Assembly (NCBI GenBank): GCA_031365425.1
Contig: JANLYB010000248.1
Location: forward strand, 1-22,001
Source: JANXVY01 sp031365425
Lineage (GTDB): Bacteria > Pseudomonadota > Alphaproteobacteria > Rhizobiales > Hyphomicrobiaceae
DNA: 22,001 bases
Reading direction: 5' to 3'
Shown: positions 1 through 6,858 of the stretch, in pieces
Layout of the letters: the number at the start of each line of letters is the position of its first letter
Numbering within the stretch: position 1 is the stretch's first letter
Translations under genes and position numbers: made by a program
The notes under the pieces: model-generated
Database searches by the model: none
What the model was told of the DNA's origin: nothing
What the model saw: the letters and a program-made list of their open reading frames with translations, nothing else

Positions 1-238
1 GAAGTCCGATAGGGCGGCCTTCGATAGTGTCGGGCTCGTCGTCGTCGCGGCCTTCGGGCTGGATGATACCAATGACACGGGACGTCGACATCGCATGATC
101 GATCATCGCCAGATAGCGCGGCTCGAACACGTTCAGCGGCAGGGTCGCGCGGGGGAGGAGGATGGCCCCGCGGAGTGGAAACAGCGCCAACCGCTGCGGC
201 AGATCCGCTGGCCGTTTATAGCGTTCGGTGAGAGCCAC
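1..238 (-). CDS. LON peptidase substrate-binding domain protein (partial, 3' end beyond window)
   Basis: Reading the minus strand from a GTG at 238 gives 79 residues starting MALTERYKRPADLP. They contain the LON N-terminal signature: a LALFPLRGAILLPRATLPL strand, then NVFEPRYLAMIDHAM, then a GIIQPEG strand. This domain binds unfolded or regulatory substrates in Lon proteases. The stand-alone version, which has no ATPase or protease domain, is common in Alphaproteobacteria directly after ybbN, as here. The GTG start has a good ribosome binding site (GGAAGG, about 7 bases upstream). The gene follows ybbN on the same strand with a 43-base gap, so the two are probably one transcript in protein quality control. 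The C-terminus is outside the window, so full-length Lon is not excluded, but the ybbN context favours the short stand-alone protein. Confidence 0.85.
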   Translation of the reverse strand, partial: MALTERYKRPADLPQRLALFPLRGAILLPRATLPLNVFEPRYLAMIDHAMSTSRVIGIIQPEGRDDDEPDTIEGRPIGL

Positions 239-281
239 GTGCGTGTCCTTCCAACGGCAGCTGATCTTGGTCTGGTCAATT

Positions 282-1193
282 TTAACGGAACAATAGCGAC
301 GCCAATTTGCGGCGGCCTTCGAGTGTGCATGGGTCCTTGGGACCCCAAGCCTCAAACAGTTGCACCAATTGCTGGCGTGCGGCCTGTTCATTCCAATTGC
401 GATCGCGTCTCACGATCTCGATCAGGTGTTCGACAGCCTGCTCCTTATCGCCGCGCGCGGCAAGTGCCACCGCGAGATCGGACCGCGCCTGATGGTCGGC
501 TGGATTGGCGGCGAGGCGGGCTTCGAGTTCGGCGCTGCTGTCGGTCGTGCCTGCCTTCTTGGCAAGATCGAGCAGCGCCTTGACGCTGTCGTAGGCCGCC
601 TGTTTGCGCTTGTCGGGAGGGATCAGATCGAGCGTTGCTTCTGCGCGCTTCAGGTCGCCGCTTTGGATGTAAACCTTCGTCAGGCCAAGCAGCGCGCGGA
701 CATTGCCCTGATCGGCGTCGAGGACGGCGCCATAGACTTCTGCGGCGCCTGGAAGGTCGCTGGCTGCCAAGGCCTCATCGCCGGACGCCAGGACGGCTTC
801 GAGGTCGGCATCCGTGTCATCGACGGGGCCTAGGAGGCGGTCAATGATCTGGCGGATGGCGCTTTCAGGCTGGACGCCCATGAAGCCGTCGAGCGGGCGG
901 CCGTCCTTGAAGGCGTACACGGTCGGCAGCGATTGGATCCGCAATTGGCCAGCGATTGCGGGATGCTGGTCGGTATCGATTTTGACGAGCCTGACCTTGC
1001 CGCCATAGCTGCGAACGACCTTTTCGAGTACCGGTGTCAATTGTTTGCAGGGGCCGCACCAAGGGGCCCAGAAGTCGACGAGGACCAGCGCGGTTTTCGA
1101 CGCCTCAAGCACGTCGTTTGCGAAGGACGCTGTCGTGGCGTCTTTGATGACGTTCTCGCCGGCGGCCGGCGATTTTGGTGAACCTGCGTCCAT
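282..1193 (-). CDS. ybbN: Co-chaperone YbbN (CnoX-like): thioredoxin domain plus TPR repeats
   Basis: The protein has 303 residues. Residues about 12-120 are a thioredoxin fold with the active-site motif WCGPC at 45-49, preceded by LVLVDFWAP and followed by the cis-Pro strand region SLPTVYAFKDG. Residues about 130-300 are helical with TPR-like repeats, as in the YbbN/CnoX family of holdase co-chaperones that protect substrates from oxidation and hand them to GroEL or DnaK. E. coli YbbN has SxxC in place of CxxC; this copy keeps both cysteines, so it could be redox-active as in other Alphaproteobacteria. I chose the ATG at 1193 because AAAGGAG lies 6 bases upstream. An open frame continues 46 codons further upstream, but it crosses a palindromic intergenic repeat and has no family resemblance. 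It lies upstream of the LON-domain gene. Confidence 0.93.
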   Translation of the reverse strand: MDAGSPKSPAAGENVIKDATTASFANDVLEASKTALVLVDFWAPWCGPCKQLTPVLEKVVRSYGGKVRLVKIDTDQHPAIAGQLRIQSLPTVYAFKDGRPLDGFMGVQPESAIRQIIDRLLGPVDDTDADLEAVLASGDEALAASDLPGAAEVYGAVLDADQGNVRALLGLTKVYIQSGDLKRAEATLDLIPPDKRKQAAYDSVKALLDLAKKAGTTDSSAELEARLAANPADHQARSDLAVALAARGDKEQAVEHLIEIVRRDRNWNEQAARQQLVQLFEAWGPKDPCTLEGRRKLASLLFR

Positions 1194-1240
1194 CGGAAAC
1201 TCCTTTATTGCTCTCAAGTCTGAACTGACGGGTCCAGTCT

Positions 1241-1262
1241 TGAATCCGGCGCTTGCGCCGGA
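1241..1262. repeat. Palindromic intergenic repeat, copy 1
   Basis: The first 19 bases, TGAATCCGGCGCTTGCGCC, are identical to a second copy at 2961-2979. In this copy TCCGGCGC (1245-1252) and GCGCCGGA (1255-1262) form a perfect 8-base inverted repeat around TT. It lies 48-69 bases upstream of the ybbN start, in the 5' untranslated region. There is no T-tract, so it is not an obvious terminator. It may be one member of a genome-wide REP-like family, but only two copies are visible here. Confidence 0.6.
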
Positions 1263-1402
1263 CCGCGTTTGTGGCCGTGTTTGCACTGCCATGTTTGGCG
1301 CGAATGAACCCCACTTGGGGTCGTCAGGCAACGATTTAAACGGGCATTGGACCTATCTTTCATCGCCAGGAAAAAGTTGCACGCGTTGGGTACGATTGGC
1401 GC

Positions 1403-1431
1403 TTGCAATCAAAATCAGGTTCGGCCATAAG
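1403..1431 (+). promoter_or_regulatory. Candidate promoter for tRNA-Gly
   Basis: TTGCAA (1403-1408) and CATAAG (1426-1431) are separated by 17 bases. They resemble sigma-70 -35 and -10 boxes at 4/6 each. The implied start point is near 1438, about 30 bases before the mature tRNA 5' end. This rests on pattern matching only. Confidence 0.35.
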
Positions 1432-1469
1432 ACGTTTCGCGCGGCGCACTGCTGCGGAAACAAATGGAT

Positions 1470-1544
1470 GCGGGCGTAGCTCAGGGGTAGAGCATGACCT
1501 TGCCAAGGTCAGGGTCGACGGTTCGAATCCGTTCGCCCGCTCCA
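1470..1544 (+). tRNA. tRNA-Gly (anticodon GCC)
   Basis: This is a full cloverleaf. The acceptor stem GCGGGCG pairs with CGCCCGC, the D arm contains AGCTCAGGGGTAGAGC, and the anticodon arm TGACC/GGTCA carries loop TTGCCAA with GCC at 1502-1504. The T arm has GGTTCGAATCC. The discriminator is T1541 and CCA is encoded at 1542-1544. It decodes GGC and GGU codons. The gene stands alone between ybbN and the ParA-type gene, with no neighbouring integrase and no visible direct repeat of its 3' end in the window. Confidence 0.97.
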
Positions 1545-1595
1545 ATTTGTTCCTACCCGACTTGGCAGATCAGACTGTGACGCCGATATTAGAAT

Positions 1596-1613
1596 ATCAA
1601 GCTGCGGCTTGAT
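1596..1613 (+). terminator. Possible hairpin terminator after tRNA-Gly
   Basis: ATCAAGC (1596-1602) and GCTTGAT (1607-1613) form a 7-base-pair stem with a TGCG loop, about 50 bases after the tRNA. No T-run follows, so it may be only a processing or stability hairpin. It also lies 3' of the ParA-type gene on the other strand. Confidence 0.3.
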
Positions 1614-1789
1614 TGCGTCCTGTAAGTTTGCAGCGCCGGGACGGGGCGATTTTTCTCATCATATCAACGAAGTCAATTCGGCTACGCTGTTGCGTGGACG
1701 AACGATTTGCGTTCCCGCCGCGCGTTGGCGGCTTGGGGGCGCGGTCGATGCGCTGCTTCGAATGCTTGAATGGATCGAAAAATTTCGCC

Positions 1790-2719
1790 TTACGCCACGC
1801 GAGGCGTTTCATCCTTGATGGGATCGAGAGGGGGTGGCTCAGAATCGACCGCTTGGGGTTGGGCTGGGGGCGGCGCTTGAGCTTGAGCTTCGGCTTGGGC
1901 CATGCGTTCGACGACTTCGGTCGCCAACGCCTTCATGGCTTGACCAACTGCGCCGGGGTACTTGGCGGCATACGAGCGCTCGGTTGTCAGGAAACGGGCG
2001 GCGTCCTGTAAGGAGTTAAGGCGCGGGACGGCTTGGGTGAAGCAACGGTTTTCGGGATCGGAGCGCAGCCAGGAGTGATAGTCCTCGTCGGCTGGCGACT
2101 GGCTGTCTTTCATATTGATGATGACGCCGAGGTTGCGCGCGAATCCCATTTCGGGGTTCAAAGCCTTGAATCGGCGGAACACCTCGAGGCCGCAGATCGA
2201 CACGTAGTCGGCTTTGGTCGGCGAGATGTGGTAATCGGCCTCGCGCAGCCAGCTTTCGGTCAACACCGACAGGCCGGGAGGGCAATCGATCAGGATCACG
2301 TCGAACACGCGACGGGCATCGGTCAAGACCGAGGCGATAACGGAACGCATGCGCGCGTGCAGATTTTCTTTTGAGACTTCGCGCTCGAACAGGGTCAACT
2401 GCATGTCGCTCGGCAACAGGTAGACGGAACGTGCATCGTCCACGTCGGACACGTTTCGTACAACGAAGCGGGTCCAGTCGGCCTGCTGATTGCTCAAGAC
2501 GCTGGCGACCAGGAAGTCGACCATGGTCAAGCCCTGGCTCTGCAGCTTGTGCAGGTTGGCGATGGTCATGAGCATCGACGACACGCTCGATTGGGCATCG
2601 CCGTCGATCACAAGCACGTTTTTGCCGTGAAATACGGACATGGTTTCGGCCAATGCCAGAACCAGAGTGGATTTCCCCACCCCGCCTTTGGTGTTCATCA
2701 CCGCAATTGCATTCTGCAT
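1790..2719 (-). CDS. Orphan ParA/MinD-superfamily ATPase with Pro-rich C-terminal tail
   Basis: The protein has 309 residues. It has the deviant Walker A motif KGGVGKST at 11-18, including the signature lysine K11 typical of ParA/MinD/Soj ATPases. It also has the switch I aspartate region VIDGDAQSS at 37-45 and the Walker B/switch II motif VILIDCPPG at 141-149. Such ATPases dimerise on ATP and bind DNA or membrane to position plasmids, chromosomes, chemoreceptors or other cargo. No parB, parS-like repeat, min gene or chemotaxis gene is adjacent, so the cargo is unknown. The last roughly 45 residues (AEAQAQAPPPAQPQ and following) are a low-complexity Pro/Ala/Gln/Glu tail not needed for the fold. 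The ATG at 2719 has only a weak, distant GGA; M8 is an alternative start but would crowd the Walker A strand. It is probably monocistronic. Confidence 0.9.
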   Translation of the reverse strand: MQNAIAVMNTKGGVGKSTLVLALAETMSVFHGKNVLVIDGDAQSSVSSMLMTIANLHKLQSQGLTMVDFLVASVLSNQQADWTRFVVRNVSDVDDARSVYLLPSDMQLTLFEREVSKENLHARMRSVIASVLTDARRVFDVILIDCPPGLSVLTESWLREADYHISPTKADYVSICGLEVFRRFKALNPEMGFARNLGVIINMKDSQSPADEDYHSWLRSDPENRCFTQAVPRLNSLQDAARFLTTERSYAAKYPGAVGQAMKALATEVVERMAQAEAQAQAPPPAQPQAVDSEPPPLDPIKDETPRVA

Positions 2720-2960
2720 GGTCGAACGACGTCCTATCCCTCGGCCGTGATCATCGTCACGAAACCGCCCCGCACGGAGATGACGCTGCGAGTGTGGCAG
2801 CCATAAGAACTCCGGCTAGCCAGAGCCCGCTTCCCTCGCAAAACTGCAATACTCCGGAACGGCGCGCGCGCGCAACGGCGTTGTCGCAGAAACAGTTGCA
2901 GAACGGTGGACCTGCGCTCTTTCGCTTACACCAGCACCGGCCGAAGTTGGCCGATGCTGA

Positions 2961-2979
2961 TGAATCCGGCGCTTGCGCC
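2961..2979. repeat. Palindromic intergenic repeat, copy 2
   Basis: TGAATCCGGCGCTTGCGCC is identical to the first 19 bases of the element at 1241. The inner GGCGC-TT-GCGCC palindrome is kept, but the outer arm is interrupted (CCCGG instead of CCGGA). Flanking sequence differs from copy 1, so the repeat itself, not a larger duplication, is shared. It is intergenic in both places. Confidence 0.6.
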
Positions 2980-2998
2980 CGGTGAGTTCTTCGGCGCT

Positions 2999-3020
2999 TG
3001 GCCAGCGAAGCCCCTGGCCA
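2999..3020 (-). terminator. Hairpin just after the secreted-repeat gene stop codon
   Basis: TGGCCAG (2999-3005) and CTGGCCA (3014-3020) form a 7-base-pair stem with an 8-base loop, 12 bases beyond the stop codon of the minus-strand gene that ends at 3033. No T-tract follows on the minus strand. It is a plausible 3' end structure but not a canonical intrinsic terminator. Confidence 0.35.
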
Positions 3021-3032
3021 CTAGTGGACCCA

Positions 3033-3773
3033 TTACCAGCGATGACCTTCTGTCCGTTGCCACACGTGGCCGCCGGTGCTTACGCGGACGCGCTGGCGTT
3101 CCACGCCGAGGACGGGCGGATGATCGATGATTCGGACGGCGGCGGGTTTCAAGACGACCGGGCGGTTTTGCACGGCATACACCGCAGGCGCAACGATATG
3201 ACGGGTGCGCGGCGGGCTGAGGAGGACCGGCACGGCAACGTCGTGATAGACCGCAGGTGTCAGGACGGCCACGCGGCGCGCCGGCGAAACCACGACATCG
3301 CGGACCACAGTGCGGGTCGTGGGGGCGACTCGCACCTTGCACAGGCGCTCCCGCCCATCGTGGCCGATCGTGCGGCTCCAGCGGACGCTGCCGGGATCGG
3401 TGACAACGGTTTGACGGACGCGTTCGATGACGGCAGGCTGGTGAACGTAGGCGGCTTGGGCGGGACGGACCAACCGGCTTCGCACAACGGTGCTGTAGAC
3501 AGCGGGAACGTGCTGGGTCGCGATTGCCTGCGGAATAACCTCGACGCGATGGGGCCGGTCCAGGACCAGTGCTGGTTCATAAACGTGTTCGCGGCGGGCC
3601 GGTGCGACGACGACAGGGCGCTCCACGGTTGCGTAGACGTCGGGTGCGCGGACTTTTTCGTAGCATTCGGTGGAGCGATGAGCGCACCCGTGATCAAACG
3701 CGGATGCCGTTGCAACGAGGCCGGTCAACCCGACCGCGGCGGCCAGCGCCGCGATGATTGCCTTTGAAAACAT
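3033..3773 (-). CDS. Secreted protein made of 23-residue tandem repeats, function unknown
   Basis: The protein has 246 residues. Residues 1-25 form a Sec signal peptide (MFSKAIIAALAAAVGL, cleavage expected after ATASA), so it should be periplasmic or secreted. Residues 44-241 are nearly all a degenerate 23-residue repeat. Units start at 44, 67, 90, 113, 150, 173, 196 and 219, with a 14-residue insert at 136-149. Each unit shows PAVY-like residues at 1-4, alternating Val/Leu at 7 and 11-13, and Pro at 15 (the last unit has T at 15). The mature protein is rich in Arg, Val, His and Pro and has three cysteines (30, 37, 145). The spacing suggests one or two beta strands per unit, as in a solenoid. 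I recognise similar repeats loosely from uncharacterised proteobacterial envelope proteins, but no function. The ATG at 3773 follows GGAG and places the signal peptide at the N-terminus. Confidence 0.85.
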   Translation of the reverse strand: MFSKAIIAALAAAVGLTGLVATASAFDHGCAHRSTECYEKVRAPDVYATVERPVVVAPARREHVYEPALVLDRPHRVEVIPQAIATQHVPAVYSTVVRSRLVRPAQAAYVHQPAVIERVRQTVVTDPGSVRWSRTIGHDGRERLCKVRVAPTTRTVVRDVVVSPARRVAVLTPAVYHDVAVPVLLSPPRTRHIVAPAVYAVQNRPVVLKPAAVRIIDHPPVLGVERQRVRVSTGGHVWQRTEGHRW

Positions 3774-3820
3774 GGATGCGCGCTCCAAATCGAGATTGCC
3801 CGGCAAGACGATACAGCACC

Positions 3821-3837
3821 AAAAGACCACATCTTTT
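3821..3837. promoter_or_regulatory. Short inverted repeat upstream of the secreted-repeat gene
   Basis: AAAAGA and TCTTTT flank CCACA, giving a 6-base inverted repeat about 50-65 bases upstream of the start codon at 3773. It lies in the 266-base divergent region shared with lemA, where both genes must have their promoters. It could be an operator, but nothing links it to a regulator. Confidence 0.2.
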
Positions 3838-4039
3838 CAGTGTGATACGCACTCTAAAGGAATTGGTCCGGGTGCGGGGCGCGCGATTGTTCGAATGGTA
3901 AACTGTTTATTCACAAAGCGTCCCAATCGGCACCGCGAAGATGTCATGTTGATCATGGTTGTCTTGCATTAAACCAATCCCCGTCCTAATCAGCGGACGG
4001 TATCGTTTCAGATCTGTCGCCATCAGAGAGTGTCCTGCC

Positions 4040-4666
4040 ATGTTGATCCGCCGCCTTTGCCGAATCGGCCGCCCGTTTGCTGTCGTCGCCATTCTCGCGT
4101 TGACCCCGCCACTCGCTGGCTGCGGCATCAATAACATCCCCACCTATGAGCAGAGCGCGAAGGCGGCCTGGTCGGAAGTTCTCAACCAGTACAAGCGCCG
4201 CGCGGATTTGATCCCCAACCTCGTTGAGAGCGTCAAAGGCTTTGCTGAGCAGGAAAAGTCGGTGCTGACGGGGGTGATCGAGGCGCGTGCTAAGGCAACG
4301 CAAGCGCAGATCAACATCCCCGCCGATATTCTGACCAACCCGGCGGCAATGAAGCAATTCCAGGATGCACAGAATTCTCTCGGCGGCGCGCTGCGCCAGT
4401 TGCTGTCTGTGACCGAGAATTATCCCGACATCAAATCTGGCGAAAATTTCCGCAAGCTGCAGGATGAAATTGCCGGCACGGAAAACCGGGTCGCCATTGC
4501 GCGTCGCGATTACATCAAGCAGGTTCAGCTTTTCAACACCGAGATCTCCACGATCCCGGGCGTATGGTGGAAGCGCTTCATGTATCCGGCGACCAAGGAA
4601 CTGGCGACGTTCGATATTCCGGCTGAAGAAATGAAGGTGCCCAAGGTCGACTTCAACAAGAAGTAG
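4040..4666 (+). CDS. lemA: LemA family lipoprotein
   Basis: The protein has 208 residues. The N-terminus is a lipoprotein signal: positively charged residues, a hydrophobic stretch to residue 27, then lipobox LAGC with Cys28 as the lipidation site. The mature part is the LemA four-helix domain. Recognisable family stretches are YKRRADLIPNLVESVKGF, the middle ...LLSVTENYPDIK..., and the C-terminal ENRVAIARRDYIKQVQLFN with ...PGVWW. LemA proteins are envelope-associated and are usually encoded with TPM-domain (YgcG-type) proteins, exactly as here; their biochemical role is unsettled. I chose the ATG at 4040 because it places the signal peptide at the N-terminus; an in-frame ATG 27 codons upstream would bury it. 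The ribosome binding site is weak (GAGAG). A strong hairpin follows the gene. Confidence 0.93.
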   Translation: MLIRRLCRIGRPFAVVAILALTPPLAGCGINNIPTYEQSAKAAWSEVLNQYKRRADLIPNLVESVKGFAEQEKSVLTGVIEARAKATQAQINIPADILTNPAAMKQFQDAQNSLGGALRQLLSVTENYPDIKSGENFRKLQDEIAGTENRVAIARRDYIKQVQLFNTEISTIPGVWWKRFMYPATKELATFDIPAEEMKVPKVDFNKK

Positions 4667-4672
4667 GGTCTG

Positions 4673-4706
4673 AGCGGCGAGGTTTTGAGCCTCGCCGCTT
4701 TGTTTC
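4673..4706 (+). terminator. Intrinsic terminator-like hairpin after lemA
   Basis: AGCGGCGAGG (4673-4682) pairs perfectly with CCTCGCCGCT (4690-4699) around a 7-base loop, followed by TTGTTT. It starts 6 bases after the lemA stop codon. The following TPM gene on the same strand must therefore rely on read-through or its own promoter. Confidence 0.7.
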
Positions 4707-4795
4707 GCGGCGTGTCCGTGCGGCCCCCGGCCATTGAGCGGGCTGGGTTTTCGCCCTGAATATGACTCACATTCAGCTGGAGCCACACAACGAAC

Positions 4796-5656
4796 ATGGC
4801 GGAAGCTAACGTGCTGCAGCCGAACGGCCGTTTCAAAACTGGAGGGAGCTTCACTGCGCCGCTGGCGATTTTGGCTGTGGCCGTGTTGCTGTCCGCACTG
4901 CTTACAAACGCATTCGCTGAGATTTCGTTTCCCGAATTGACCGGACGGGTGGTCGATCAGGCGGGGTTGCTAACGGCGTCGCAACGGGCTGCACTTGAGA
5001 CGGATCTCGCCGCGTTCGAAGCCAAATCGACGGATCAGATCGTGGTTGTGACGACGCCGTCGCTCCAGGGATATCCGATCGACGAGTTCGGCTATCAGCT
5101 TGGCCGCAAGTGGGGCATCGGGCAGAAGAACAAAGACAACGGCATTCTCATCATCGTCGCGCCCAACGAACGCAAGGTGCGCATTGAGGTCGGGCGGCGG
5201 CTTGAGCCATTGCTGCCGGACGGGCGGGCGGGCTCGATTATTTCCAACACCATCCTGCCCATGTTCCGGCGAGGCGATTTTCCGGGCGGCATCAAGGCCG
5301 GTGTCGCCGAGGTCAAGGCCGTGCTCGAAGGCGACAAGGCCGAGCTAGCGGAGCGGGCCAAGCGGCCTCCGCCGCCGGTCGATTATTCGGGCTACATCGT
5401 GCTAGCGATCTGGCTGCTGATCGTGATCTTCGCGATCCGGGCGCAGATGCGGGCCGCATCGCAGATGCCGCAGACGATCGGCCCGGACGGGAAGAAGCGG
5501 CGGCGGTCGTACAACAACAGTGGACCGATCATTTTCCCCGGCGGGTCGGGAGGATGGAGCGGCGGATTTGGTGGCGGTGGAGGCGGTGACAGCGGCGGTG
5601 GATTTTCCGGCGGCGGGGGCGACTTCGGCGGCGGTGGAGCCTCGGGGGATTGGTAA
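4796..5656 (+). CDS. TPM-domain (YgcG-type) membrane protein with Gly-rich tail
   Basis: The protein has 286 residues. Residues 21-42 form a signal peptide or N-terminal membrane segment. Residues about 44-185 are a TPM domain: FPELTGRVVDQAGLLT, then DQIVVVTTPSLQGYPIDEFG, then the diagnostic NGILIIVAPNERKVRIEVGRRLEPLLPD region. A second membrane segment is at about 200-215 (YIVLAIWLLIVIFAI). A charged KKRRR stretch and a Gly/Ser low-complexity tail ending GGASGDW follow, as is typical of TPM proteins encoded with lemA. The TPM domain is predicted to be on the periplasmic side. TPM domains have been linked to phosphatase activity or photosystem repair in plants, but the bacterial role is not established. 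The ATG at 4796 has a distant GGAG. The gene ends 16 bases from the convergent glycosyltransferase. Confidence 0.92.
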   Translation: MAEANVLQPNGRFKTGGSFTAPLAILAVAVLLSALLTNAFAEISFPELTGRVVDQAGLLTASQRAALETDLAAFEAKSTDQIVVVTTPSLQGYPIDEFGYQLGRKWGIGQKNKDNGILIIVAPNERKVRIEVGRRLEPLLPDGRAGSIISNTILPMFRRGDFPGGIKAGVAEVKAVLEGDKAELAERAKRPPPPVDYSGYIVLAIWLLIVIFAIRAQMRAASQMPQTIGPDGKKRRRSYNNSGPIIFPGGSGGWSGGFGGGGGGDSGGGFSGGGGDFGGGGASGDW

Positions 5657-5672
5657 TCGCCAGGGATGGTCA

Positions 5673-6683
5673 TTACCGCTGCAGCAGACGTCTGGCGATG
5701 GAGCGGGCGAAGGGTTCCCATTTTCCCGCTGGGCCCAGATCTCGATTGGCGCGCAAGAGCGCTGGAGCCTGATTGAGCTCCGGCGTGCCGTGGGCAACGG
5801 ACTGCGTTGCCTCACGTAGCAGGGTACCGAGTTCATGCCGGTTGATCAGGCGCTGGCGGGCTTCGGCAATCGCGGGAAGCCGCGCGTCGTAAGGCTGCTC
5901 AGATAGGATCCGTTCGACCTGCGCCACCGCGCTAGCGCTGTCGCCCGGGTCGATGCGGATAAACGCCTGATCCGGAAAATACTGGTCTAGGTTACGGCCG
6001 CCGGAGAACAGCGGCAGCGACCAGCCCAGCAAGGCATCGGCGGTTTTTTCCGTCCAGAAATGGTCGACATCATTGTTTTCCAGCACGAGATGGTAAGCGT
6101 GCGGGGCAATTGCGTCCGCCTTGTCAGGAACCCGGGTAAACCCAGTGCCGAACACCTGTAGCCGCTCCCCCAGGCGCTGCTTTAAAGCTTCGACGAACGC
6201 AAGGCGCTGACGATGCATCGGCAGCCGTGTCTTTGCCGAGATCACCACCGACACGGTCTGCTTCTTGGGTGGCGGCGGCATGGCTGCGAGTTGCTCAAAC
6301 GACAGATTGGGAACGCATGCACCGTCGAGAAAGCCGATGCCGTAAAACCATGGCAGCGCGGCGTGAGTCTGCATCCAGCGAAGTCCCGCGCGTTCGGCGG
6401 GGGCGACGTTGGGCGCCACAGGGCCGATCACGGTGCCGAACTGGCGCAGATAGGCTGGACGGTAAGCCTTGATGCCGGGCGGTTCGCTCAGCACGACGAA
6501 GCGGCGCTCGCGCGGGATATCGACTGAAATCCCGGCCGCAATGTCGTCGTAGACGACGAGAAATTTGCAATCGGCATCGATGCGATTGAACGTGAACCGG
6601 TCAAAGCCTGCTTGAAGGGGGCGGTCTGTCAGCTGACGCTGCCAGGGAAATCGCACATGCTCGGTCAGGAAAGCGATCGACAC
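5673..6683 (-). CDS. GT10-type (fucosyltransferase-like) glycosyltransferase
   Basis: The protein has 336 residues. The C-terminal half carries the GT10 donor-binding signature. HLVLENND at 198-205 matches the FxxxFEN strand, DHFWTEKTADALLGWSLPLFSGG at 207-229 matches the TEK.xxAxxxGxvPv motif, and NLDQYFPDQAFIRID at 231-245 matches the family's 'yxPxxsFI' stretch. GT10 enzymes transfer sugars, classically L-fucose from GDP-fucose, onto glycans; the donor here cannot be read from sequence. No transmembrane segment is evident, so it is probably cytoplasmic and could act on surface polysaccharide precursors. The GTG start at 6683 follows AGGAT at 8 bases. It lies on the opposite strand between two TPM genes, with no other polysaccharide gene adjacent, which suggests it was inserted into the lemA/TPM locus. 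Confidence 0.85.
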   Translation of the reverse strand: MSIAFLTEHVRFPWQRQLTDRPLQAGFDRFTFNRIDADCKFLVVYDDIAAGISVDIPRERRFVVLSEPPGIKAYRPAYLRQFGTVIGPVAPNVAPAERAGLRWMQTHAALPWFYGIGFLDGACVPNLSFEQLAAMPPPPKKQTVSVVISAKTRLPMHRQRLAFVEALKQRLGERLQVFGTGFTRVPDKADAIAPHAYHLVLENNDVDHFWTEKTADALLGWSLPLFSGGRNLDQYFPDQAFIRIDPGDSASAVAQVERILSEQPYDARLPAIAEARQRLINRHELGTLLREATQSVAHGTPELNQAPALLRANRDLGPAGKWEPFARSIARRLLQR

Positions 6684-6858
6684 AAAAATATCCTGAAAAA
6701 TGATGCTACCGGTGGACGTCAGTGCGCGGCAGATCTTTGCTTGTCAAGGCATCCCAGCGGCAAACGGCGCAATCGCCGTGTGGCTTGCTTTCGGCCACTG
6801 GCGCTGTCGCCCGCGACCGGGTAGCTAGTATCGGAAAGACACCTGAGGAGCGGGACGC

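Larger units (their letters stand above)
2720..3032. other. 313-base intergenic region upstream of the ParA gene
   Basis: I see no convincing gene here: every frame is short or broken by stops. The right part is dense in GC-rich inverted repeats: CGGCC/GGCCG around 2938-2955, the shared 19-base repeat at 2961-2979, and a hairpin at 2999-3020 just after the stop of the secreted-repeat gene. The left part should contain the ParA promoter and leader, but I could not pick out a clear -35/-10 pair. Confidence 0.5.

Noticed and set aside
1194..1331. N-terminal extension of YbbN by 46 codons
   Set aside because: It crosses the palindromic repeat, lacks family resemblance, and the internal ATG has a strong ribosome binding site.
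1545..1789. A genomic island at tRNA-Gly
   Set aside because: No integrase, no repeat of the tRNA 3' end and only 245 bases before the next gene.
1597..1812. A 71-codon minus-strand open frame overlapping the end of the ParA-type gene
   Set aside because: It is very basic with no recognisable motif; overlap by its first codons alone is weak evidence of translation.
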